Shown here: in pieces, positions 1 to 6,893 of the stretch
Layout: each line of letters starts with the position of its first letter
Position numbering within the stretch: position 1 is the stretch's first letter
Origin: Clostridia bacterium
GTDB taxonomy: Bacteria; Bacillota; Clostridia; Oscillospirales; CAG-272
Length of the DNA stretch: 11,899 bases
Direction: 5' to 3'
Assembly (NCBI GenBank): GCA_017648425.1
Contig: JAGCJD010000035.1
Span: 1-11,899 of the forward strand
Position numbers and translations under genes: made by a program
The notes under the pieces: model-generated
Told to the model about the DNA's origin: nothing
Seen by the model: only the letters and a program-made list of their open reading frames with translations
Databases searched by the model: none

Positions 1-1
1 A

Positions 2-511
2 GTTGGAATAGTTCTTTATGGATTATCTCCTTTTGGATCAAACCCAAAAGATCTGGATTTAAAGCCCGTAATGACTATGAAGACCGTAATATCTCATGTG
101 AAAACTATTTATAAGGGAGATACGGTAAGTTATGGTTGTAAATATATAGCCGATAAGGAAAGGGTTATAGCAACCGTTCCTCTTGGCTATGCCGATGGCT
201 TTTTACGCTCAAACGGAACTACGCTTGGATTTCTCTTGATAAACGGACGCAAAGCTCCGATAGTCGGTTCTGTATGTATGGATCAGCTTATGATAGATGT
301 AAGCGATATTGAAAAAGTCTGTGTTGGTGACGAGGTTACTGTGTTTGGTGACAGCGACCTTATATGTACTGCTGAGGATATTGCGCGCGCAAATAATACT
401 ATCAATTACGAGATAATTTGTTCTGTTGGAAAAAGAGTTCCCAAGGTGTTCATTGAGAATGGAGAATATAAGGCCGTTTACTATGGACTTCTTGATCATA
501 CTGTTAAATGA
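2..511 (+). CDS. alr: Alanine racemase, C-terminal part (5' end outside window)
   Basis: This is a PLP-dependent enzyme that interconverts L- and D-alanine in the cytoplasm, supplying D-Ala for peptidoglycan. The frame is open from base 2, and 169 codons precede the TGA stop at 509-511; the family is usually about 370-390 residues, so roughly the N-terminal half (most of the PLP-binding TIM barrel) is missing at the window edge. Visible family marks, numbered from the first whole codon, are the barrel-end LYGLSP (5-10), KTVISHVK (27-34), the VSYG motif (42-45) whose tyrosine is the second catalytic base, the PLGYADG motif (60-66), the substrate-site VCMDQ (91-95), and the closing INYEI...KRVPKV (134-149). 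The methionine at 71 lies inside the conserved domain and is not the start. An intrinsic terminator follows at once, so alr ends its transcription unit. The identification is secure. Confidence 0.95.
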   Translation, partial: VGIVLYGLSPFGSNPKDLDLKPVMTMKTVISHVKTIYKGDTVSYGCKYIADKERVIATVPLGYADGFLRSNGTTLGFLLINGRKAPIVGSVCMDQLMIDVSDIEKVCVGDEVTVFGDSDLICTAEDIARANNTINYEIICSVGKRVPKVFIENGEYKAVYYGLLDHTVK

Positions 512-514
512 TAT

Positions 515-552
515 ATGCCTTACGCATCTGTCTGGTGCGTAAGGCATTTTTT
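515..552 (+). terminator. Intrinsic terminator after alr, between convergent genes
   Basis: A perfect 12-bp inverted repeat (ATGCCTTACGCA at 515-526, TGCGTAAGGCAT at 536-547) with a 9-nt loop is followed directly by a run of six T (547-552). It starts 3 nt after the alr stop and ends just before the ruvB stop on the other strand. On the minus strand the stem is followed only by an ATATATCATTT tract, so it may end the ruvB transcript too, but less efficiently. No other terminator fills the 42-bp gap. Confidence 0.9.
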
Positions 553-553
553 G

Positions 554-1615
554 TTATTCAAAAATATCAAGCTGTGCCGATTGAACGGGTTGCTCTGCGC
601 GATAAGGAATACCCAAATGCTCGTAAGCAAATTTGGTTACGCAACGCCCTCTGGGTGTACGGCTTAAATATCCTATCTGTAAAAGATATGGCTCATAAAC
701 ATCTTCAAGCGTTATCGCTTCCTCTCCAACCGTTGCCGCAAGCGTTTCAAGACCGACAGGACCGCCATCATAAAACTTTATAATAGTTTCGAGCATTCGT
801 CTGTCCGTATTGTCAAGACCTAAGGCGTCTATTTCAAGACGCTGCAACGCATAATTTGCAATCTTGCTGTTTATTTCGGCATACCCCTGAACCTGAGCAA
901 AATCTCTGACACGCTTTAAAAGTCTGTTGGCAATTCTCGGTGTTCCTCTTGAACGTGATGCTATCTCATAAGCTCCGTCATCGGTTATTGGAAGACCAAG
1001 TATTCCCGCGCTTCTTTTAACAATAGTTGTAAGTTCCTCGGCTGAGTACAGTTCGAGTTTAAGCATTACTCCAAAGCGGTCGCGCAAGGGAGTAGTTAGC
1101 TGACCTGCGCGTGTTGTCGCGCCGATGAGCGTAAAACGGGGAAGATCTATTCGAATGCTCCTTGCCGCAGGACCCTTTCCAATTATAATATCAAGCGCGT
1201 GATCTTCCATGGCAGGGTAGAGTATTTCTTCCACTGAGCGAGAAAGACGGTGTATCTCGTCAATAAAAAGCACATCTCCCTCGGCAAGATTAGTAAGCAA
1301 TGCAGCGAGGTCTCCTTGCTTTTCAATGGCAGGACCTGATGTAACTCTTATGTTTACACCCATTTCGGTCGCAATAATATTTGAAAGAGTTGTTTTACCT
1401 AAGCCGGGAGGGCCGTACAGCAAAACATGGTCAAGGCTCTCTCCTCTCATTTTTGCGGCTTCAATGTATATTTTAAGATTTTCCTTTGCCTTTTCCTGTC
1501 CTATATAATCGTCCAGCGTTTTTGGGCGGAGCGAATTTTCCGAATCGCTGTCGTCACTTATGGCAGACGATGTCATTATTCTGTTTTCAAAATCAAATTC
1601 TTCCGATATATCCAT
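554..1615 (-). CDS. ruvB: Holliday junction branch migration helicase RuvB
   Basis: RuvB is the AAA+ motor that forms hexameric rings on RuvA-bound Holliday junctions and drives branch migration. From the ATG at 1615 it is 353 residues, within the normal range. An acidic N-terminal stretch (about 1-25) leads into SLRPKTLDDYIGQ. Then come Walker A GPPGLGKT (about 68-75), Walker B LFIDEIH (116-122), sensor-1 ATTRAG (166-171) and the arginine-finger region PLRDRFG (176-182), followed by the winged-helix C-terminal domain ending in AQLDIFE. Two adjacent ATGs (1618 and 1615) sit 2 and 5 nt after GGAGG; 1615 has the better spacing. The frame can be extended to a TTG at 1630, but the ribosome binding site lies inside that extension. 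It follows ruvA by about 21 bp and is the last gene of the leftward operon. Confidence 0.96.
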   Translation of the reverse strand: MDISEEFDFENRIMTSSAISDDSDSENSLRPKTLDDYIGQEKAKENLKIYIEAAKMRGESLDHVLLYGPPGLGKTTLSNIIATEMGVNIRVTSGPAIEKQGDLAALLTNLAEGDVLFIDEIHRLSRSVEEILYPAMEDHALDIIIGKGPAARSIRIDLPRFTLIGATTRAGQLTTPLRDRFGVMLKLELYSAEELTTIVKRSAGILGLPITDDGAYEIASRSRGTPRIANRLLKRVRDFAQVQGYAEINSKIANYALQRLEIDALGLDNTDRRMLETIIKFYDGGPVGLETLAATVGEEAITLEDVYEPYLLQIGYLSRTPRGRCVTKFAYEHLGIPYRAEQPVQSAQLDIFE

Positions 1616-1620
1616 CATGA

Positions 1621-1625
1621 CCTCC
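1621..1625 (-). promoter_or_regulatory. Ribosome binding site deciding the ruvB start
   Basis: GGAGG read on the minus strand lies 2 nt before the first and 5 nt before the second of two tandem ATG codons. It argues for the ATG at 1615 (or 1618) and against the in-frame TTG at 1630, which lies upstream of the site. Confidence 0.75.
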
Positions 1626-1636
1626 GACAAAAGAAA

Positions 1637-2257
1637 TTATCTCATTAATTTTTTAAGCGCAAGCTTTATTATCTCGTCCAATTCAAGACCGACTGTATCT
1701 ATGCTCCGAAGAGCGTTAAGCGCTTCTGTTCTTGAATAACCGAGAACAGCCAATGCGTCCTGAGCATCGGAAAGCTTGTTTGATGACGATACATCAGATG
1801 TATCCATAGCGGTGTCTGCATACTCAACATCGGTAGCTTGACTTTTAAGCTTGTCCTTTAATTCAAGTATTATTCTGGCGGCGGTCTTAGGACCGATACC
1901 GTTTGCCTTAGCAATAGCCTTTTTATCATCGGTGCATATTGCCAAAGCAAGCTTTGATGGGGAAAGTTGAGAAAGAATGGAAATTGCAGCCTTAGGACCG
2001 ACACCTGACACGGTTATCAGTAATTTGAATGCTGAAAGCTCCTCGGTTGAAATAAATCCGAACAGCTCCACACCGTCCTCTCTTACCGCCATATAACTGT
2101 ATAGTTTTACTGTTGGAGGCTCGCTTGCAGTGTGTCTGGGGGGCATGGAGGAATAAGTGTTTTGTGTTATCGTCATTTTATATCCAACGCCGCCTGCGTC
2201 AATTACCGCAAAGCCCTGTTCAAGCATTGCGAGCTTACCGTTGATGTAATAAAACAT
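1637..2257 (-). CDS. ruvA: Holliday junction DNA-binding protein RuvA
   Basis: RuvA binds four-way junctions as a tetramer and loads the RuvB motor. The chosen start (ATG at 2257) gives 206 residues, close to the usual 190-210. Domain I, an OB fold, covers about 1-70 and ends in VREDGVELFGF (58-68). Domain II carries two helix-hairpin-helix motifs, TVSGVGPKAA (82-91) and KANGIGPKTA (117-126). A flexible acidic/serine-rich linker (about 140-160) leads to the small RuvB-binding domain III (about 161-206). The frame stays open upstream to 2386, but that part overlaps the yfhO coding region and has no RuvA similarity, while 2257 has GGAG 8 nt upstream. The loop SMPPRHTASEPP (about 37-48) looks slightly longer than in typical homologues. 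It lies 22 bp after yfhO and about 21 bp before ruvB, so it is cotranscribed. Confidence 0.96.
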   Translation of the reverse strand: MFYYINGKLAMLEQGFAVIDAGGVGYKMTITQNTYSSMPPRHTASEPPTVKLYSYMAVREDGVELFGFISTEELSAFKLLITVSGVGPKAAISILSQLSPSKLALAICTDDKKAIAKANGIGPKTAARIILELKDKLKSQATDVEYADTAMDTSDVSSSNKLSDAQDALAVLGYSRTEALNALRSIDTVGLELDEIIKLALKKLMR

Positions 2258-2265
2258 TTGCTTTT

Positions 2266-2269
2266 CTCC
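2266..2269 (-). promoter_or_regulatory. Ribosome binding site deciding the ruvA start
   Basis: GGAG (within CGGAGAAAAG) on the minus strand is 8 nt before the ATG at 2257. It lies in the short gap after the yfhO stop at 2280 and supports a 206-residue RuvA instead of a 249-residue form overlapping yfhO. Confidence 0.7.
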
Positions 2270-2279
2270 GTTTATCTCT

Positions 2280-5147
2280 TTACTTTTTGTTGAATTTAAA
2301 AAATCTCTTTTTCTTGCTCTTTTCTTTATCCTTAGGCTCAACAGACTGTGATAAAAGCTGCTCGTAGTCCTCGTCAAAATCTTCAAGCGTCCAAGGTGTG
2401 ATTATATCTTGTTCAAGTCTTGATTTGAATAGTGTTCTTTTTAGTACAAGGTCTGCTACACAGAAGATTATGAAGGTGGAAATCCCCATGAGCGATATGA
2501 TAAATCCAACCTTGTAAATTCGGGGGCTGTATTTGAATTCTATCGAATGCTCTCCGACATCAGCTATATCAAAGGCAATAAGCGCGTCAAGTGTCTTGTA
2601 TGTTTCGACCTGCTCGCCGTCAACATAAATGTTCCAGCCCTCATCATAGGGTATTGATGTCATTATCATAGAGCCATTTTCAACAGTTGTTATAGAGCCC
2701 GTAATATAGTCGTCCTTGCAATTATCATTCGATATAAACATGGGGTTATCCGAAAGATCGGCAAAGCATTCCTCAAATATAGGACGATCGATATACCAGA
2801 TATAATCGCAACCGTTGTTTATTGACAACGAGCTGTCTTGAAGCGTCATTTTTACATTTACTTCTTCCCCCGCCTCAAACCAACCAAGAGATACGATACA
2901 TCTGGTGTCGTTGCCTAGATATTTGCCCAAATTCTTTTTGTTAACCTTAATGGTACATTCCTTAGGAGAGTTAGATGGAGTATAGAAGTAATATTCGGCA
3001 GCCTCGTTCGCAACAAAGCTGAATGAAACAGTGGCGGTTGTTTCTTCGTCAGTAGGAGTAAATGTAGTGTTGTTATAATTTGATACCACTGTACAGCCCG
3101 AATTAGACCTCTTGTATTCTTTTATAGGCTTGTATATTTCAGGAACAGCATCATACCCACACAATGCGCCTACAAGAGCGTTTTGTTTTTCAAAATAGGT
3201 TTTATAGCTCTCAAATTTGAATTCGTTGACATTCTCCGAAACACCATAAGCAAGTGAAAGGGAGTATGGGTTTTCGTAGACATCATATTTTTCTCCCGAA
3301 ATGACCTCGTTGTAATAATGCGAAAGCTTTTCGGAGTTGCTGTAATCAATAACATACTTTACATCAAGCAATGAGTCGCTTACAGGTGTTCCGCCCAAAT
3401 ATCTGGAGAGGTGAGATCGAGAAGCGTATCCCATGTTGCCAAGAAATTTTATTTGTGATGCGTTAAGTGTCGATGTAGAGTTTGACAATCCTCGTAATCC
3501 TAACGCCATATTGTCATTGAATTTTCTGAAAATAGTCTTTTCAGCGCGATAAAATGAAGTGTCGTATTCATTTAGTTCTTCAACAACGGGTAAGAGACCG
3601 CCGATATATTCGTTATATCCACTGTAATTTGAATATGTTACATCATCATCAAACTGCACGGTAAGCGCAATAGCGTTACAGAACAGCTCTATGCAAATTA
3701 CAGAGGCAAGTATAGCTGTAACACCCTCTCTCATTTTGGGCTTTTTCGTTCTCATTAAAACGCATAGTACGGCAAACAAAATTATAGTTATGAGAACAGT
3801 CACCCATACAGTGTAGAATGTCGCCAGCTTTTCGTCCGAAACGACATAGGTCTCGAATTCGTTCTTTTGACAAACAGCGGTAAAAAGTATAATAAACGCC
3901 GAGGTCGCAAGAATGAATTTTTCGTTAAATTGTCTTAGATTTCCAAAGCCCTTGTATCCCAAAACCAACAAAACAAAGCAGAACATAAAGCTATATCTGT
4001 GATTGAGCCAGTTAGGATTTTGAAATCCGTGCCATATAAGGTCCAACGGACTTGCAATAAAGCAAATTACAAAGAAGCAAAGCAATGCAAGGGAAGCGAT
4101 CTTTTCTCTCGTCTTGATAGCTCTTGCAGTGAAATATACAGGTATCATAAACAAAACAAGCAATCCGCAGTAAACGAACGGAAGTCCCTCGGGACGGACA
4201 GTGTCGTATGTTCCGGGAAGAAATTTCGTAAAGAAATCAAGCAGATCGAATTTTGCTTTTAACGCCCAACTTGGATTTGAGAAATCATTCTTACCAAAGG
4301 TAAGGGAATAGTACGCCGCCAAAAGGATAACTGTCGATATAGCGGCTGACAGGACTGAAAACAGCCCAAATCTTAAAAACGATTTTATTCCATGCTTTTT
4401 TTCTGCGTGAGGATTGCGTATTTCCTCGCCATGAGCGGTGTAAAAATAGAAGAAGTATATCACGCAGTAAATGCAGACCATGTATCCGATATAGTAGTTG
4501 CTCATTATTGCAAGAGCAAGGGAAATAACGAATAGCTTGTAGCGTCTGTTCTTAATAAGCTGCTCAATTCCGTAGGTAATGAGCGGTAGCCAGAAAACAG
4601 CGTCTATCCACATGATATTGTTATGGTGGACTACTGTATAAGCGCAAAGCGCGTACATGGCAGAAAAGGCAACCACCATTATCTTGTTTGGATGTGCCGA
4701 ATTTTTGTGCAGATATATGCCAAAGCAAAGTCCGCAAAGTCCTATCTTCAGTAGTATCATGACGAGCAATGCTTCGAGCATATAGCCGTCAGGAAACAGC
4801 GCTACTATATAAGAGAGCGGGCTTGCAAGATAGTAAGCATACATTCCCATATACTCACCGCCCAAGGCGCGTGAAAATGTGTATAAAAAGCTTGTCTCGC
4901 CTTGTATAGCGTTCTTCAAGGACTCAAAAAAATAAACATACTGACCGTTCAAGTCAAGAACAAGTACAGAGCCATTACCAAATGGGTGAATTCCCATTGA
5001 GAGATATATGAGATATATCAAAGCAACGGGGACAATAAAGGAGTATGCAAGATACGAGGAGCTCGAGCAGGATATTTTGTTTTGCGCGGTCACGAGAATC
5101 TCTCGGAGCTTTTTGAGAGGATTGAATTTTTTTGAAACTTCGTTCAT
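2280..5147 (-). CDS. YfhO-family polytopic membrane protein (GT-C-like)
   Basis: A 955-residue integral membrane protein of the YfhO family (PF09586 type). A short basic cytoplasmic N-terminus precedes many hydrophobic segments from about residue 32 to 495. Family-like positions include PFGNGSVLVLDLNGQY (55-70), YYLASPLSYIVALFP (105-119), HHNNIMWIDAVFWLPL (174-189), NYYIGYM (217-223) and NWLNHRYSFMF (379-389). A long extracytoplasmic, beta-rich region (about 500-870) ends in the characteristic DEGWNIYVDG (835-844) and GEHSIEFKYSP (865-875); a final membrane helix (about 879-899) leads to a charged lysine-rich cytoplasmic tail. In Bacillus and Listeria, YfhO-type proteins act in glycosylation of lipoteichoic acid with a CsbB-type glycosyltransferase; no such partner is in this window, so substrate and role here are open. 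The ATG overlaps the DUF951 stop (ATGA) and has AAAGG 9 nt upstream, indicating translational coupling. Confidence 0.88.
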   Translation of the reverse strand: MNEVSKKFNPLKKLREILVTAQNKISCSSSSYLAYSFIVPVALIYLIYLSMGIHPFGNGSVLVLDLNGQYVYFFESLKNAIQGETSFLYTFSRALGGEYMGMYAYYLASPLSYIVALFPDGYMLEALLVMILLKIGLCGLCFGIYLHKNSAHPNKIMVVAFSAMYALCAYTVVHHNNIMWIDAVFWLPLITYGIEQLIKNRRYKLFVISLALAIMSNYYIGYMVCIYCVIYFFYFYTAHGEEIRNPHAEKKHGIKSFLRFGLFSVLSAAISTVILLAAYYSLTFGKNDFSNPSWALKAKFDLLDFFTKFLPGTYDTVRPEGLPFVYCGLLVLFMIPVYFTARAIKTREKIASLALLCFFVICFIASPLDLIWHGFQNPNWLNHRYSFMFCFVLLVLGYKGFGNLRQFNEKFILATSAFIILFTAVCQKNEFETYVVSDEKLATFYTVWVTVLITIILFAVLCVLMRTKKPKMREGVTAILASVICIELFCNAIALTVQFDDDVTYSNYSGYNEYIGGLLPVVEELNEYDTSFYRAEKTIFRKFNDNMALGLRGLSNSTSTLNASQIKFLGNMGYASRSHLSRYLGGTPVSDSLLDVKYVIDYSNSEKLSHYYNEVISGEKYDVYENPYSLSLAYGVSENVNEFKFESYKTYFEKQNALVGALCGYDAVPEIYKPIKEYKRSNSGCTVVSNYNNTTFTPTDEETTATVSFSFVANEAAEYYFYTPSNSPKECTIKVNKKNLGKYLGNDTRCIVSLGWFEAGEEVNVKMTLQDSSLSINNGCDYIWYIDRPIFEECFADLSDNPMFISNDNCKDDYITGSITTVENGSMIMTSIPYDEGWNIYVDGEQVETYKTLDALIAFDIADVGEHSIEFKYSPRIYKVGFIISLMGISTFIIFCVADLVLKRTLFKSRLEQDIITPWTLEDFDEDYEQLLSQSVEPKDKEKSKKKRFFKFNKK

Positions 5148-5344
5148 TCGTCCACGCCTTTCTTAACAAACCTTTTTACAGCCTTTTCAAGCTTTATTCT
5201 ATCTATCGTCATATCGTGAGAGCAACCCATGCAAGCGATACGCATCTGACTGCCCACACGCAAGATTTTAAATTCCTTAGAGCCACATGGGTGAGGCTTT
5301 TTTAATTCAACTATATCTTCAACCTGAAATCTAAGAATTTCCAT
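5144..5344 (-). CDS. DUF951 family small protein
   Basis: A 66-residue cytoplasmic protein with the marks of the Firmicute DUF951 family (PF06107): VEDIVELKKPHPCGS (8-22), a central LRVGSQMRIAC (28-38) and the CMGC knuckle (38-41). Cys20, Cys38 and Cys41 with His18 or His43 could form a metal site; that is inference, and no function has been established for the family that I know of. Its length matches the family norm of about 65 residues. The ATG at 5344 has a modest GGGG site 7 nt upstream. It is the first gene of the leftward operon, about 23 nt after the predicted transcription start, and its TGA overlaps the yfhO ATG by 4 bp. The family assignment is firm; the role is unknown. Confidence 0.88.
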   Translation of the reverse strand: MEILRFQVEDIVELKKPHPCGSKEFKILRVGSQMRIACMGCSHDMTIDRIKLEKAVKRFVKKGVDE

Positions 5345-5373
5345 ATAAATACCCCGATCGTATATATATTATT

Positions 5374-5402
5374 ATTTTATCATAATATTATTAATTTGTA
5401 AA
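5374..5402 (-). promoter_or_regulatory. Predicted sigma-A promoter for DUF951-yfhO-ruvAB
   Basis: On the minus strand, a -35 TTTACA (5402-5397) and a -10 TAAAAT (5379-5374) are separated by exactly 17 bp, each matching consensus at 5 of 6 positions. The bases TGA directly before the -10 give an extended -10 (TGn). Transcription would start near 5367, about 23 nt before the DUF951 ATG. The -35 lies inside one arm of the inverted repeat described separately. Confidence 0.65.
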
Positions 5403-5426
5403 TAGTATTCAAAATTTTTACAAATT
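5393..5426. repeat. Inverted repeat in the divergent promoter region, candidate operator
   Basis: AATTTGTAAA (5393-5402) and TTTACAAATT (5417-5426) are perfect 10-bp inverted arms with a 14-bp spacer. The left arm covers the -35 of the leftward promoter, and the right arm ends 12 bp before the -35 of the rightward promoter. This placement fits an operator that could act on both promoters, but the region is very AT-rich and no known repressor box is recognised. There is no T-run after the right arm to suggest a terminator. Confidence 0.4.
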
Positions 5427-5439
5427 GATAAATAGTATT
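5399..5439. repeat. Pair of 11-bp direct repeats 30 bp apart
   Basis: TAAATAGTATT occurs at 5399-5409 and again at 5429-5439. The 30-bp offset is close to three helical turns, so the two copies would face the same side of the DNA. The second copy ends in the first base of the ruvC -35 hexamer, and the first overlaps the -35 of the opposite promoter. Each promoter therefore has one copy at the same kind of position, which suggests either a protein site or simply duplicated AT-rich upstream DNA. Confidence 0.45.
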
Positions 5440-5467
5440 TGACTTAATTATTTAGTTGTGGTATAAT
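5439..5467 (+). promoter_or_regulatory. Predicted strong sigma-A promoter for the ruvC operon
   Basis: TTGACT (-35, 5439-5444) and a consensus TATAAT (-10, 5462-5467) are separated by 17 bp, with TGG immediately before the -10 giving an extended -10. Transcription is expected near 5474, leaving a leader of about 23 nt before the ruvC ATG. This is the best promoter match I see in the window, and it would serve the whole rightward gene series. Confidence 0.8.
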
Positions 5468-5484
5468 AGAAGATGGATTATTAT

Positions 5485-5489
5485 GGAGG
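5485..5489 (+). promoter_or_regulatory. Ribosome binding site deciding the ruvC start
   Basis: GGAGG lies 7 nt before the ATG at 5497. An in-frame ATG at 5473 coincides with the predicted transcription start and lies upstream of this site, so it is unlikely to be used. Confidence 0.8.
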
Positions 5490-5496
5490 TGTGACG

Positions 5497-5997
5497 ATGA
5501 TTATACTTGGAATTGACCCCGGTCTTGCCATTGTTGGTTGGGGTGTTGTTGAATATAAGGCATCGCACTTCAAGGTGCTTGGCTATGGCGCTATCGAAAC
5601 CCCTGCGGGTATGCCAACTCAAGAAAGACTTTCCATAATATATGACGGATTGAAAGAGTTGATAGAGAAATACCGTCCCGAACATGTTGCTGTTGAGGAG
5701 CTGTTTTTCAACACCAATATTACAACGGGTATCCGTGTGGCTGAGGCGAGAGGCGTTATCATAATGTGCGCTCATAAATTAGGCGTTAAGGTGTACGAAT
5801 ATACTCCGTTACAGGTAAAGCAGGCGGTAGTTGGCTTTGGACGAGCAGAAAAAAAGCAGGTCATTACAATGGTAACAATGTTGCTTGGTCTGCAAAAACC
5901 GCCAAAGCCTGACGACACGGCGGACGCGTTGGCAATCGCTATATGCCATGCGCACTCGGGAGCTTCGAGAATTTCTCAATACTATAATTTAAAGTGA
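5497..5997 (+). CDS. ruvC: Holliday junction resolvase RuvC
   Basis: RuvC is the dimeric endonuclease that makes paired nicks in Holliday junctions, working with RuvAB. From the ATG at 5497 it is 166 residues, the normal size. The RNase H-like fold carries the four expected metal-binding acidic residues: Asp7 in LGIDPG (4-9), Glu67 in VAVEELF (64-70), and Asp140 with Asp143 in the PDDTADALA stretch (138-146). The NTNITTGIRVAEARG region (72-86) is also typical. It is the first gene of the rightward series; the methyltransferase gene starts 16 bp after its stop. Nothing suggests loss of activity. Unlike the common ruvC-ruvA-ruvB order, it is transcribed away from ruvAB out of the shared intergenic region. 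Confidence 0.97.
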   Translation: MIILGIDPGLAIVGWGVVEYKASHFKVLGYGAIETPAGMPTQERLSIIYDGLKELIEKYRPEHVAVEELFFNTNITTGIRVAEARGVIIMCAHKLGVKVYEYTPLQVKQAVVGFGRAEKKQVITMVTMLLGLQKPPKPDDTADALAIAICHAHSGASRISQYYNLK

Positions 5998-6013
5998 CCT
6001 ATTCGGAGGAAAT

Positions 6014-6880
6014 ATGTGGGTAGCCGATAATTGGAAGGATTATGAGCTGTTGGATGCATCGGACGGCGAGCGTCTTGAAAGATGGGATAGATATATTTTG
6101 ATTCGTCCCGATCCGCAGATAATTTGGAAAGGCTGTGCAACGCACAAAGCTTGGAAAAATGCAGACGCTGTTTATAAGCGCTCGTCAAAGGGCGGAGGAG
6201 AATGGACAAAAAGTAATATTCCCGAGCAGTGGACTGTTTCGTACAATGACCTTAAATTCAATCTAAAACCAATGGGCTTTAAGCATACGGGACTTTTTCC
6301 CGAGCAGGCGGTGAATTGGGATTGGTTTTCCGACCTTATCAAAAGGGCTGGCAGACCTATAAAGGTTTTAAATCTCTTTGCATATACGGGCGGCGCGACC
6401 TTAGCGGCGGCATCGGCGGGCGCATCTGTCGTGCATGTTGACGCATCAAAGGGAATGGTAGCTCAGGCAAAGCTTAACGCAGCTTGCTCAGGACTTGAAA
6501 ATGCTCCTATACGCTACATAGTTGACGATTGTAAAAAATTTGTTGAAAGAGAAATAAGACGCGGCAACAGGTATGACGCGATAATTATGGACCCGCCCTC
6601 TTACGGCAGAGGTCCTTCGGGTGAGATATGGAAGATCGAGGACAGCGTACACGAATTAGTTACGCTCGCGTCACAGATATTGTCTGACGATCCGCTGTTT
6701 TTCTTGATCAATTCCTACACAACAGGGCTGTCTGCGGCGGCAATGCAATATATACTCGGTATTACCGTTGCTAAAAAGCACGGGGGATATCTTGAATCGG
6801 GTGAGCTTGGACTTCCCGTTACAAGGACAGCGCTTTGCATTCCTTGCGGAGCGAGTGCAAGGTGGCAGTCAAATAAATAA
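6014..6880 (+). CDS. Class I SAM-dependent methyltransferase, RlmI/COG1092-like, without PUA domain
   Basis: A 288-residue Rossmann-fold methyltransferase. An N-terminal region (about 1-110) contains DYELLDASDGERLERW (9-24) and YILIRPDPQIIWK (27-39). The SAM-binding motif I is VLNLFAYTGG (118-127), with an acidic residue at the end of strand 2 (Asp143 in HVDAS) and DD at 171-172. The catalytic-type motif DPPSYGRG (193-200) is of the kind found in RlmI/RlmK-like 23S rRNA methyltransferases. RlmI itself is nearly 400 residues with an N-terminal PUA domain, which is not recognisable here, so the RNA target and modified base cannot be assigned; a protein substrate is not excluded. GGAGG lies 4 nt before the ATG. 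It sits 16 bp after ruvC and 13 bp before ecfA1, within the same probable operon. Confidence 0.85.
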   Translation: MWVADNWKDYELLDASDGERLERWDRYILIRPDPQIIWKGCATHKAWKNADAVYKRSSKGGGEWTKSNIPEQWTVSYNDLKFNLKPMGFKHTGLFPEQAVNWDWFSDLIKRAGRPIKVLNLFAYTGGATLAAASAGASVVHVDASKGMVAQAKLNAACSGLENAPIRYIVDDCKKFVEREIRRGNRYDAIIMDPPSYGRGPSGEIWKIEDSVHELVTLASQILSDDPLFFLINSYTTGLSAAAMQYILGITVAKKHGGYLESGELGLPVTRTALCIPCGASARWQSNK

Positions 6881-6893
6881 AGTTGGTGATAAA

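Noticed and set aside
508..783. Rightward open frame of 91 codons starting at the alr stop.
   Set aside because: It runs through the alr terminator hairpin and antisense to the conserved RuvB C-terminus, has no ribosome binding site, and its translation resembles nothing known.
2258..2386. N-terminal extension of RuvA by 43 residues.
   Set aside because: It lies mostly inside the yfhO coding end, has no RuvA similarity, and a suitable GGAG site precedes the inner ATG at 2257.
3999..4262. Rightward open frame of 87 codons inside yfhO.
   Set aside because: It is antisense to conserved YfhO sequence, with no ribosome binding site or recognisable motif.
5345..5496. LexA/DinR SOS box controlling the ruv promoters.
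   Set aside because: No GAAC-N4-GTTC or close variant is present in the intergenic region on either strand.
5452..5775. Leftward open frame of 107 codons antisense to ruvC.
   Set aside because: It overlaps a fully conserved resolvase gene and its promoter; the translation looks like out-of-frame sequence.
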